The position numbers and the translations under genes were made by a program. Below are positions 42,173 through 50,302 of a DNA stretch of 64,000 nt, in pieces. The DNA lies in the NCBI GenBank assembly GCA_018435055.1, contig JAHDOA010000047.1, positions 1-64,000 on the forward strand. The letters run 5' to 3'. A model generated the notes under the pieces. It saw nothing but the letters and a program-made list of their open reading frames with translations, had not been told where the DNA came from and did not search any database. The stretch comes from Pelotomaculum sp. Lineage in GTDB: Bacteria; Bacillota; Desulfotomaculia; Desulfotomaculales; Pelotomaculaceae. The number at the start of each line of letters is the position of its first letter. Position 1 is the stretch's first letter.

Positions 42173-42301
42173 AGGCTTTACCTCCTGTTTCAGACGGGCC
42201 TGCACCCGGAGGAAGGATGGCTATTAGTAGCGCCATATCTTTTCCTCTACTAATAGCCGAAATTATTAACCCCCCTCCAGAAATGCAGTGTTTACGTGGC
42301 T

Positions 42302-42829
42302 TTAGAGGATTCCTTGCTCTGCAAACAACTTTTTTAGCCGGGCAATGATTTTACTCTTGCGGTTAGAAATCGCTGCCACGGATCTGTCCTCTTCTTGGGC
42401 GATCTCGGTAAGTTGTCGCCAACTTCCAAAGTAGTCATAAATAAGGTTGATTTGCTGGGGTGTGAGTTTTTCCATCAAGGTCAGCAACTGTTCAACGAGC
42501 GGATTAGGTTTGTCCACATCTTGCTCAAAAATAAAGGAAGGGTCAGTTTTTCGGGTACCGAGATTTTCAATAGGATCGCCAATACAATCATCCGGATCGC
42601 TCTCGTACCTGGATTTTTGGTTTTCCGTACTATAATCTCGATTTTCCCTTTCGTAACGGTCACCCAGGTCAGCTGCGTGGTCGAAATCATCGAGCATGAT
42701 AATATGCTCTTCGGTTACGCCGTCTTGACCTGCGGTAATGGTGATAGGGAGGGTCTTCTTGGCTTCCTCATTCCAGTGCCAGTAGGTGTAGGTGGTGCGA
42801 TTTTCTTGCTTTGCTTTACGGTTTTTCAT
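42302..42829 (-). CDS. Sigma-70 region 4-like phage regulator
   Basis: This protein of about 175 residues has an N-terminal WHWNEEAKKTLPITITAGQDGVTEEHIIMLDDFDHAADLGDRYERENRDY. The C-terminal HTH (about 118-170) is MEKLTPQQINLIYDYFGSWRQLTEIAQEEDRSVAAISNRKSKIIARLKKLF, like sigma factor region 4. It is the first gene of the leftward operon and a probable transcription regulator of the replication module. ATG at 42829 has GGAAAGG upstream. Confidence 0.72.
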   Translation of the reverse strand: MKNRKAKQENRTTYTYWHWNEEAKKTLPITITAGQDGVTEEHIIMLDDFDHAADLGDRYERENRDYSTENQKSRYESDPDDCIGDPIENLGTRKTDPSFIFEQDVDKPNPLVEQLLTLMEKLTPQQINLIYDYFGSWRQLTEIAQEEDRSVAAISNRKSKIIARLKKLFAEQGIL

Positions 42830-42871
42830 TGTTTGGCCTTTCCGCCTGTTGCGGGGTGCAAAGGACAACAC

Positions 42872-42902
42872 AAAAGGCCTGTGTCCAAGGAGTACACAGA
42901 CC
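42872..42902 (-). terminator. Intrinsic terminator in the early operon leader
   Basis: On the - strand GGTCTGTGT and ACACAGGCC form a 9-bp stem (one G-T pair) followed by TTTTGTG. It lies about 40 bp upstream of the first gene of the leftward operon. Confidence 0.72.
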
Positions 42903-43160
42903 CTAAAAATGAGCGCAAAAGGGTAAGGGTACTCCTTATCGCTTGCATAACACTGTTGTCAGTGCTATTGAGGCGATTTGTGTATCCTTTGCCCTTATTG
43001 CAAATCAGGCAATGAATGTATTTTTGTAAGAGATATTTATTAAACCGAAGACTATGCAACGGTCGAAGCAGACACCGAAATACTTATTGTTATATTGTGG
43101 TAAGCCGTGATATACTGAACCAGTAGGATTTACTGGGAATTATACCGATTTGTTCACAAC

Positions 43161-43194
43161 AAAAAGCTGATGTCCAAGCTTCTGACATCAGCTT
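43161..43194 (-). terminator. Strong intrinsic terminator, leader of the leftward operon
   Basis: AAGCTGATGTC and GACATCAGCTT form a perfect 11-bp stem around a 9-base loop. On the - strand it is followed by TTTTTG. The + strand side lacks a T-tract, so the direction is leftward. Confidence 0.8.
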
Positions 43195-43312
43195 ACCAAT
43201 ATAGCGATTTGCTCCGTGTTAGAGCGGAGGTTGTTTCTGTCTTACAATGGCTTACAAATGATTGATTGTGGGTTACATACCTGTCAATCATCATATATAA
43301 AGGGGGCAAACG

Positions 43313-45808
43313 ATGACGAGATTATGTTTTGGGACATTTGCACGAGTGCTTAAGTTGTGTAAGCTTGCCGTTGTAACCGATCCTCGGCTCGTAGGTACTA
43401 TGACACGTACAATTGACCCACAATGCCAATATATATTGAGTGAGAATGCTACATCAGTTCATCGTTTATTGAATTGTACAGGGAACCTCTCTCCAGGCAA
43501 CATTATGGATGGCGGTGTCGGAGTCATTAGAAGACCTGGCAATAGTATCAGTAATATACTTTTGATGGCACCGAAAGCAAACAGAGATGATTTGGTTCGT
43601 AAATTCGCTGAGAATGTCGTATGCCTGCTAAATGAAGACAAGAAACTTCAAGCAGTCCTTGCCTTGTTGGATATCATCGAAAAGGATACCATCCTTGACG
43701 ACGACAGTGCTGAGGGCAAGAAAACGAGCTTTGAAAAATATGTCGGGACAACAAAAAACGCCCTACTTTCGCAGAGCGAGTATGTTCTTTCAGATTTGTT
43801 GGCTGGTATTTTCCTATATACAGTCGCTGCAGGTGTTGTAAATACTGTCGGCAGAGAGGCTGTTCAGACTATTACACCGGAGTACGTAGGTGGAATTGAA
43901 AACCCAAGGGGCATAACGGTTATTGATTGTTATCCTCAATTGGAGCAAATCGTGCAAAGCGGAACTATGGTGGCGGCAACAGCATCACCAGCATTTGAGC
44001 AGGAAACTTTTTTAACATACCTTAATAATGTTAGAGATAAGTACAGCACCATAAAAACACTTTTATATAATGAACAACCAAAGCCGTTTTACGATTTTTA
44101 TGTGTGTAACAATATAACTTGGCGTACGCGTGTTGAAGGTGAGAGAACACCATTTAAAAGGGAATTTGTCAGCGATGCCAATATTAAAAAGTTGACTGAA
44201 ATTTCTCGCTTTATTTTTATCACTGGTGCTGGTGGTCTTGGGAAATCTATGATGATGCGCCACCTTCTACTTAACACAATAGATAACTACAAGGATTTTA
44301 AGTTGATTCCTGTCTTTATTCCGCTAAAAGAATTTGATGATGCTTCCGGCAAACTGTTTGATTATATATTTTCAAAAATAGATGCTTTTAGTGGGAGTAT
44401 AACAAATGCCGATTTGGAAAACGTCCTAACCGCAGGATGCTGCCTTTTGCTTTTTGATGGACTTGATGAAATTGGATTGAATAATGTCGGATTTTTTGAG
44501 CGTGAGCTAGATTCTTTTACTGACAAATATCCAAATAACTACTATGTAATTTCTTCGCGTCCTTATCAATCATTTGTATCATTTGAACGATTCAGTGTTT
44601 TACGCTTGTTGCCATTTAATTTAGGGCAGGCATTGCGTTTAATTGACAATCTGGACTTCCGGCCCGACGACCCTTCAATAAAGGCAAAATTTAGGGATGA
44701 ATTGAGTGCAAGGCTCTATCGTACACATAGGACTTTCACAGAAAATCCATTGCTGCTGACAATCATGTTGTTGACATTTGAGATGTTTGCCGAAGTCCCC
44801 TCACAAATGCATATTTTTTACCGAGAAGCATTTAATGCATTATCCAGAACACACGACGCAAGCAAAGGTGCCTACAAGCGTGAACTAAAAACAAAACTCA
44901 CTGTTGATTCCTTCGCAGAAGTGTTTGCAGAAATCTGTTTTCGCACATATTGGGACGAGAAATTTGAATTCAGTATGCCTGAATTTGAGGTTTATTTCAA
45001 AAAGCTTACTAATCCTTATGCTGGCTCTGTTTCAGCAGATGATTTTATGTATGACCTGTGCTTTAGTCTGTGTCTGATGTATCAAGAAAGCGGAAAATAC
45101 TATTTTACACATCGCTCGTTTCAGGAATATTTCAGCGCTGTCTTCCTTTCCAAACAAAAAGATACAGTCATTAGCAAATTGGGCGACTTTTTTGAAAAAC
45201 GAGATAGGCGAATGCGTGGCGATCAGACCTTTTCCATGCTGAATGATTTGATACCGGACAAAGTGGACGAATTTATTTTTATTCCTTATCTCGAAGAATT
45301 GTTTGACAGATGCGATAAGGCAGAAGGCTACTGGACTTTCCTTGATGAAATGCACCCAATTATTGAATATGATACGGGTGATGTGCCAGTGTCCTTCTAT
45401 CACCAACCGAATTCATTTTTATTTACATGTTTGCTTTCTCATATTAAGAAGCCACCTCGTGGTTCGTATTACGAATTGAAAGACTTACCAGAATATGACG
45501 AATTTATTGAAACCAAATATTTATGGTTGCAGGTAGGAAATGATGAGGACGAGGTGGACATTGTTCCAGAAAGTCGAATTCCAAGTGAATATATAGAAGC
45601 TCATGGAGAGCTGGAAGTTGCAGGTATCCATTTTGAAGCCGAACTATCCACTGTATTGGGAGACCCTGAATACTATAATAGTTTTATCAAAGTACTTGAT
45701 GACGATAAGTTTGTTTATAAGATTCAATACAATCAGGCGCGGGAATACCTCGTGCAACTTAAAGCAAAGCAAAAATCATCGGATGCATCGTTATTGGACT
45801 TGTTGTAA
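43313..45808 (+). CDS. NACHT-domain NTPase, probable anti-phage sensor
   Basis: This 831-residue protein has an N-terminal region of about 290 residues with no family I recognise. The NACHT NTPase follows: Walker A GAGGLGKS (305-312), Walker B CCLLLFDGLDEIG (about 375-388), an SSRPY sensor and a helical LPFNLGQALRLI...ENPLLLTIMLLTFE segment. It then has the diagnostic YFTHRSFQEYFSAVFLS stretch (about 600-616) and a C-terminal sensor-like region (about 650-831). Bacterial NACHT proteins are NLR-like, often sense phage proteins and trigger abortive infection. The N-terminus probably carries the effector. RBS AAAGGGGGC precedes ATG. It stands alone between the phage early region and the BREX operon. 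Confidence 0.85.
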   Translation: MTRLCFGTFARVLKLCKLAVVTDPRLVGTMTRTIDPQCQYILSENATSVHRLLNCTGNLSPGNIMDGGVGVIRRPGNSISNILLMAPKANRDDLVRKFAENVVCLLNEDKKLQAVLALLDIIEKDTILDDDSAEGKKTSFEKYVGTTKNALLSQSEYVLSDLLAGIFLYTVAAGVVNTVGREAVQTITPEYVGGIENPRGITVIDCYPQLEQIVQSGTMVAATASPAFEQETFLTYLNNVRDKYSTIKTLLYNEQPKPFYDFYVCNNITWRTRVEGERTPFKREFVSDANIKKLTEISRFIFITGAGGLGKSMMMRHLLLNTIDNYKDFKLIPVFIPLKEFDDASGKLFDYIFSKIDAFSGSITNADLENVLTAGCCLLLFDGLDEIGLNNVGFFERELDSFTDKYPNNYYVISSRPYQSFVSFERFSVLRLLPFNLGQALRLIDNLDFRPDDPSIKAKFRDELSARLYRTHRTFTENPLLLTIMLLTFEMFAEVPSQMHIFYREAFNALSRTHDASKGAYKRELKTKLTVDSFAEVFAEICFRTYWDEKFEFSMPEFEVYFKKLTNPYAGSVSADDFMYDLCFSLCLMYQESGKYYFTHRSFQEYFSAVFLSKQKDTVISKLGDFFEKRDRRMRGDQTFSMLNDLIPDKVDEFIFIPYLEELFDRCDKAEGYWTFLDEMHPIIEYDTGDVPVSFYHQPNSFLFTCLLSHIKKPPRGSYYELKDLPEYDEFIETKYLWLQVGNDEDEVDIVPESRIPSEYIEAHGELEVAGIHFEAELSTVLGDPEYYNSFIKVLDDDKFVYKIQYNQAREYLVQLKAKQKSSDASLLDLL

Positions 45809-45933
45809 TAGGGTATACTAGGAGTTAATCAAAATGCTTCATATCAAATCATATTAAAACCTTTTAGTTCGAAATGGGACGCGCTAAAGTATTAAGGCAT
45901 GAACTGTGCGGACAAGAAAGAGGAGGAACAGAC

Positions 45934-46125
45934 GTGACTAACGAACCGGAAAAATGGTCAAGCCTCGAGGAAATCGCCGAACATCTCGGCGTAAGTAAAG
46001 ATACAATTAGAGCTTGGATAAAAAAAGATGTGATTCCGCATCGTCGTATCGGCAAACAGTATAAGTTCAAAAAATCGGAAGTGGACGCTTGGGTTGATAG
46101 CGGCGAGAGTGCGAAAATTGAGTAA
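45934..46125 (+). CDS. Excisionase/MerR-type HTH protein at the head of the BREX operon
   Basis: This 63-residue protein is MTNEPEKWSSLEEIAEHLGVS then KDTIRAWIKKDVIPHRRIGKQYKFKKSEVDAWV. It is a winged HTH of the helix_turn_helix_17/excisionase type. GTG at 45934 with AGAGGAGGAAC upstream is chosen over an ATG at 45874 that has none. It lies 24 bp before brxF. It could regulate the BREX operon or help target methylation; similar small HTH proteins precede many restriction operons. An excisionase role for the element is a less likely alternative. Confidence 0.75.
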   Translation: MTNEPEKWSSLEEIAEHLGVSKDTIRAWIKKDVIPHRRIGKQYKFKKSEVDAWVDSGESAKIE

Positions 46126-46149
46126 TAAGAGAATGGGAGGCGATTAAGA

Positions 46150-46581
46150 ATGGGCACGGTTATAGAGCGCCGAGATTTATCGGCGGTCATCAAGCAGGCG
46201 CTGCAAGGTGTGTTCGTATTGGCTCCCAACGTGACCGTACCAGTAAATGCTTCTGTCGTGAATGTTGGGCTTCTACTTGGTGAAAGGATGTTTAGATTAA
46301 AGACCGAAGGTTCACCCAACAGCATAACACGTGAGCTGGATGACATTTTAGGCGAAGAACACCGCGACATCCTTCTTAAAAACACAGACATTCTCTTTTC
46401 CCCGGAATACGGACTGGATGTGATTAAGTTACTTCTGCAGCTTGGCAGAAACCAACGGTTCTATCTACCGTGGCCGGGTGAACTTGTTGGAGAACGACTT
46501 ACATACTCTGAACCGAGCAGATTTGATTTTAAAGAATACAACGTCAAGGACTATGTGGATACATACGTCGTCTTGAGATAG
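46150..46581 (+). CDS. brxF: BrxF-like protein of BREX type 3, lacking a recognisable P-loop
   Basis: This 143-residue protein matches the C-terminal two thirds of BrxF: ILLKNTDILFSPEYGLDVIKLLLQLGRNQRFYLPWPGELVGERLTYSEPSRFDFKEY (about 73-130). This corresponds to the family's pattern of an LLxNxxxLFxPxxxxDxxxLLxxLxRN block, a WPG and a LTYxEP. BrxF is normally a small P-loop ATPase. Here the region where the GxxGxGK(S/T) loop belongs (about residues 20-45) reads GVFVLAPNVTVPVNASVVN and has no Walker A. It is the first of the six canonical type 3 genes and is 10 bp from brxC. GGGAGG precedes ATG. Confidence 0.78.
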   Translation: MGTVIERRDLSAVIKQALQGVFVLAPNVTVPVNASVVNVGLLLGERMFRLKTEGSPNSITRELDDILGEEHRDILLKNTDILFSPEYGLDVIKLLLQLGRNQRFYLPWPGELVGERLTYSEPSRFDFKEYNVKDYVDTYVVLR

Positions 46582-46591
46582 GAGCGGGAAT

Positions 46592-49500
46592 ATGAAGTAT
46601 AGCGATTTAATTCAATTTGATCCAATCGTTACGGTCATAGAGCTTAAGAGTGCAGACGACAGCGCAAAAGCAAAAGAACTAGTGCGCAGCTATGTAATGA
46701 GTGACAATATGGTTGATTTGATATCTGCAAAGATCATCTCACAGTTAAACTTAGAAGATGTTGTTGATAATAAGGGCGTTTTGGTAGTGGGCAACTATGG
46801 TACAGGTAAATCTCATTTGATGAGCGTAATTTCTGCAATTGCTGCCGATTCAGCTTATCTGGACGTTGCGAGTAACGAGAAATTTCGTACCTCCGCAAAA
46901 TCAATCGCCGGCAGGTTTGAGGTATTACGTATTGAGATAGGAAGCACGGAGGCGTCTCTGCGTTCCATCATCACGGGTAATATTGAGCAGGATTTGGCTC
47001 GACGTGGCATTACCTATAAATTCCCCGATGTAGGCAACATTACAAATAACAAAGATGCACTCATGGCAATGATGGCGGCTTTCGCTGAAAAATACGGCGA
47101 GAAGGGATACCTCATCATCGTGGATGAATTGCTGGATTATCTAAAAGGTCGCAAGGATAATGAACTGATGCAGGACATTGGCTTTATGCGAGAGCTTGGA
47201 GAAATTATAAAATCAACCCGCCTGCGCTTCATCAGTGGTATTCAGGAAGTACTGTTTGAAAATCCAACTTTCCATAATGTATCAAATTCGCTACTGAAAA
47301 TGAAAGATCGCTATGAGCAAGCTCTTATCCGCACTGAAGATATTGCTTATGTTGTAAAACAGCGTATTCTTCAAAAAACACCGGAGCAGAGAGCCATGAT
47401 ACGCGAGCATTTGAATCCTTTCTGTCCGCTTTATCAGAGCATGGCGGAGCAGCTCGACGAATATGTGGATTTATTCCCGATACACCCTGCTTATATCAGT
47501 ACATTTCAACGGATGGTAATCGTTGAAAAGCGTGAGGTGCTAAAAACCATCTCGGAAACAATTAGCGAAATTATCAATAAGGAAATTCCAGCGGGTCAGC
47601 CGGGAATTGTTTCTTATGACACATATTGGGGCCGTATTAAGGGTGACCCAGCAAAGCGCGTTGAACCCGCTGTCCATGAGGTGCTACAAAAAAGTGGCGT
47701 GTTGGAAGACATCATTCAACGTTCTTTCCCTAAGCCAGCATATAAGCCTATAGCACAGCAGATTATTGCCGCACTAAGCGTCCATCGTCTGACGACGGTC
47801 GTACTCGATGCAAAGCTCGGTTTAACTGCGCAAAACCTGAAAGATGAGCTCACACTGTTCATTCATCTGCCCGTCATGGAGGAGGATTTCCTGCTCACAA
47901 CAGTTGAAACCGTTCTTCATGACATCATGAACACTGTCAGCGGGCAGTTTATTGAATATAACAAAGATAATGGTCAGTATTTTCTTGACCTTAAAAAGGA
48001 TGTTGATTACGACAAGAAGATTCAAGAGAAAGCGGACTTCCTTGGCGAAGACCGTTTGAATCAGTATTTCTATACGGTCATGTATGATGCGGCTGATTTG
48101 CAGCTCACTGAACACGTTACCGGCCGAAAAATATACGAATATCGTATCAACTGGACTGAAAAAAACATCTTCCGTGAAGGGTATTTGTTTATGGGCCTAC
48201 CAAACGAAAGAACAACGGCGCAACCTCCACAGGATTTTTATGTATATATGCTACCGCTGTTTGGTGTAAAGACAATTGACGAGCCAAAGGAAGATGAAGT
48301 CTATTTCACTTTCCAGAATAGCAAGAAATTTACCGACTTGCTGAAAATATATGCGGGAGCAAAGGAAATGGAGGTCATGTCCGCGCAGGGCGAGACCCGC
48401 TCCACCTATGCAAAACGTGCTACCTCTACGCTAAAAGAAATTCGCCGTTATCTGGAGGAAAACAAGACTGTCTGTTTTCATATTTCATATCTTAGTACTG
48501 AAAAACCTGTGCTGGAATACCTACGTGGATCCCGTATGAACGAGATTACCGTGCGCGATGTTATCAGCATCGTAGCATCCAAAGCTCTTAGCAGTTATTT
48601 CAATGAACGTTACCCGAATTATCCTGTATTCAAAAAGCCTGTAACGAAAGATAATCAGGCTACGATGCGAGCTGAAGCTATTAATGCCATAGCAGGGAAA
48701 GCAACTCAGCTCGGGCAGTCACTTCTCGAATCCCTTGGACTACTTCTCGATGGTAAGGTCCGTGTGGAAAACTCAAAATACGCTACGCATTATCTTCAAA
48801 GGTTGAAGCAACTTCCCGAAGGTGGTGTACTAAATTCTTCCGATATCATGACATCGCTCAATGGGCAAGACATGGTTGACGAAAAATTCCGATTGAGTGT
48901 CATTTGGACATCGGTGATTTGGACGGCGCTGGTTTATAGTGGGAACTGTGTCCTCGTCGGTCCTGATAATAAACGTTATGATGCATCGAATGTTGAGGAA
49001 TTTATCAAGAATCCTAATATAACGTATGACTTCAAACGTCTCGAAAAACCCAAAGCGCCTGCTATTCAGCTTTTGCGTCGTCTGTTCAATAACATTTCTA
49101 TTAATGATGGCTTGATTGTGAACCCCAATTCTTGGGATGACGGTTGGCAGGAACTCTATAAACGTAGCAAGGCACTCAGTGAGGAGACCTTCAGGTACGA
49201 CAGGCTTTTCAAAGGCTCCTTGTATCTGTGGGGCGACCAAATCGTGCCGACTAATCTTGCAGAGAAATATTGCCGCGAGATGAATGCACTCCGTACTCTT
49301 TATAATGATGTTCAGAGCCGCTGGAGTACACCTGCGAAACTGAAGAACTTCGATTATTCCGACGAGCAGCTTGATAACCTAACGCGAGGTATAGATGCTC
49401 TGGCAATTGCTCATATAATTGAGGATTTCAAAGCATCGGTTCAGGATATCATGCAATACCTCGCAACAGCCGAAACGATGGTAGGTGGGAACGCTACGCT

Positions 49501-50302
49501 TAAAACTCGTTTCCAATCGGCAAAAGATAAATATCTTGCTTTACGAGATGAACTTCTTGATGTTCATTATGACACAGATAATACTGACGCATTGATAGAT
49601 GAGCTGGAAGCTTTGAAAAAGAGCTACATCGATTTCTATCTTGAGCAGCATAAGTTATATCGTCTTGACCATGCGGGACTTAAACGTAAGCAAGCAATAA
49701 TAAATGGTGATGAGATGGCCAAACTCCAGCAATTGCTTGGTATTAAGGATATTCTCTCCACCGGTCAATATCAAGAACTTTTGAACGTGCATCTGAACGG
49801 GCTCAAGGCCTGTTATGAATGTACAGCAACCGAACTTCAGGCAGCACCTATATGCTCTCATTGTGGTTATAAACCCGGAGATAAAGATAAGCCTGTCGTC
49901 GGAAAACTTGATTATATTGAAGAGCAACTATCGAAACTCGTTTCCTCGTGGACTGCTGCCATACTCAGTGCAGTAGATGACCCGATGCTGGACGATGATA
50001 AAGCACTACTCTCGAAACCAAAGAAGAAAATCATCGATGAGCTTATATCGACGAAACAGCTTCCAAAAACTATTACACCCGACTTTGTCTCTGCGGTAAA
50101 CGAGCTTCTTTCAGGTCTTGATAGTGTCGAGGTTGATCCTGAACGTATAGAACGAGAGATGGTTTCTTGGGGGCCTGTGACCCCAGCGGACTTCAAAAAG
50201 AAGATGAATGCACTTATCGAAAGCTACCTCGTGGGTCATGATGAGGAAAAGACACGGCTTGTTGTAAAGACAAAGTACACAGAAGATTCCGGGGAGGTAT
50301 AA
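46592..50302 (+). CDS. brxC: BrxC-like large ATPase (DUF6079) of BREX type 3
   Basis: This 1236-residue protein has Walker A VVGNYGTGKSHLM (about 65-77) and Walker B YLIIVDELLDYL (about 170-181). A long helical ATPase lid and C-terminal regions follow (MIREHLNPFCPLY, DLFPIHPAYISTFQRM), then DUF6079-type sequence and a zinc ribbon near the C-terminus (CYECTATELQAAPICSHCGYKPG, about 1073-1095). BrxC is required for both methylation and exclusion in BREX systems. Its length and its position directly after brxF fit type 3. RBS GGAGCGGG precedes ATG at 46592. Confidence 0.9.
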   Translation: MKYSDLIQFDPIVTVIELKSADDSAKAKELVRSYVMSDNMVDLISAKIISQLNLEDVVDNKGVLVVGNYGTGKSHLMSVISAIAADSAYLDVASNEKFRTSAKSIAGRFEVLRIEIGSTEASLRSIITGNIEQDLARRGITYKFPDVGNITNNKDALMAMMAAFAEKYGEKGYLIIVDELLDYLKGRKDNELMQDIGFMRELGEIIKSTRLRFISGIQEVLFENPTFHNVSNSLLKMKDRYEQALIRTEDIAYVVKQRILQKTPEQRAMIREHLNPFCPLYQSMAEQLDEYVDLFPIHPAYISTFQRMVIVEKREVLKTISETISEIINKEIPAGQPGIVSYDTYWGRIKGDPAKRVEPAVHEVLQKSGVLEDIIQRSFPKPAYKPIAQQIIAALSVHRLTTVVLDAKLGLTAQNLKDELTLFIHLPVMEEDFLLTTVETVLHDIMNTVSGQFIEYNKDNGQYFLDLKKDVDYDKKIQEKADFLGEDRLNQYFYTVMYDAADLQLTEHVTGRKIYEYRINWTEKNIFREGYLFMGLPNERTTAQPPQDFYVYMLPLFGVKTIDEPKEDEVYFTFQNSKKFTDLLKIYAGAKEMEVMSAQGETRSTYAKRATSTLKEIRRYLEENKTVCFHISYLSTEKPVLEYLRGSRMNEITVRDVISIVASKALSSYFNERYPNYPVFKKPVTKDNQATMRAEAINAIAGKATQLGQSLLESLGLLLDGKVRVENSKYATHYLQRLKQLPEGGVLNSSDIMTSLNGQDMVDEKFRLSVIWTSVIWTALVYSGNCVLVGPDNKRYDASNVEEFIKNPNITYDFKRLEKPKAPAIQLLRRLFNNISINDGLIVNPNSWDDGWQELYKRSKALSEETFRYDRLFKGSLYLWGDQIVPTNLAEKYCREMNALRTLYNDVQSRWSTPAKLKNFDYSDEQLDNLTRGIDALAIAHIIEDFKASVQDIMQYLATAETMVGGNATLKTRFQSAKDKYLALRDELLDVHYDTDNTDALIDELEALKKSYIDFYLEQHKLYRLDHAGLKRKQAIINGDEMAKLQQLLGIKDILSTGQYQELLNVHLNGLKACYECTATELQAAPICSHCGYKPGDKDKPVVGKLDYIEEQLSKLVSSWTAAILSAVDDPMLDDDKALLSKPKKKIIDELISTKQLPKTITPDFVSAVNELLSGLDSVEVDPERIEREMVSWGPVTPADFKKKMNALIESYLVGHDEEKTRLVVKTKYTEDSGEV

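Larger units (their letters stand above)
42830..43312. promoter_or_regulatory. Control region between the phage early operon and the NACHT gene
   Basis: This 483-bp stretch holds no supported gene. From right to left it has a 7-bp inverted repeat TGATTGA/TCAATCA (43259-43265 and 43284-43290), a tandem CTTACAA, and a CTCCG/CGGAG inverted repeat (about 43212-43229). It also contains two strong - strand terminators (43161-43194 and 42872-42902), and between these a CACTG/CAGTG inverted repeat near 42948-42962. Promoters for the leftward early operon and the rightward NACHT gene should both lie in 43200-43310, but I could not assign -35/-10 boxes with confidence. The double terminator in the leader suggests antitermination control. 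Confidence 0.5.

Noticed and set aside
8201-42871. The prophage as a separate insertion nested in a BREX island
   Set aside because: I looked for a second pair of matching junctions around 8.1 and 43 kb and saw none. The only reconstructable sites are those in hsdM, and the recombinases lie inside that unit. It cannot be fully excluded without relatives.
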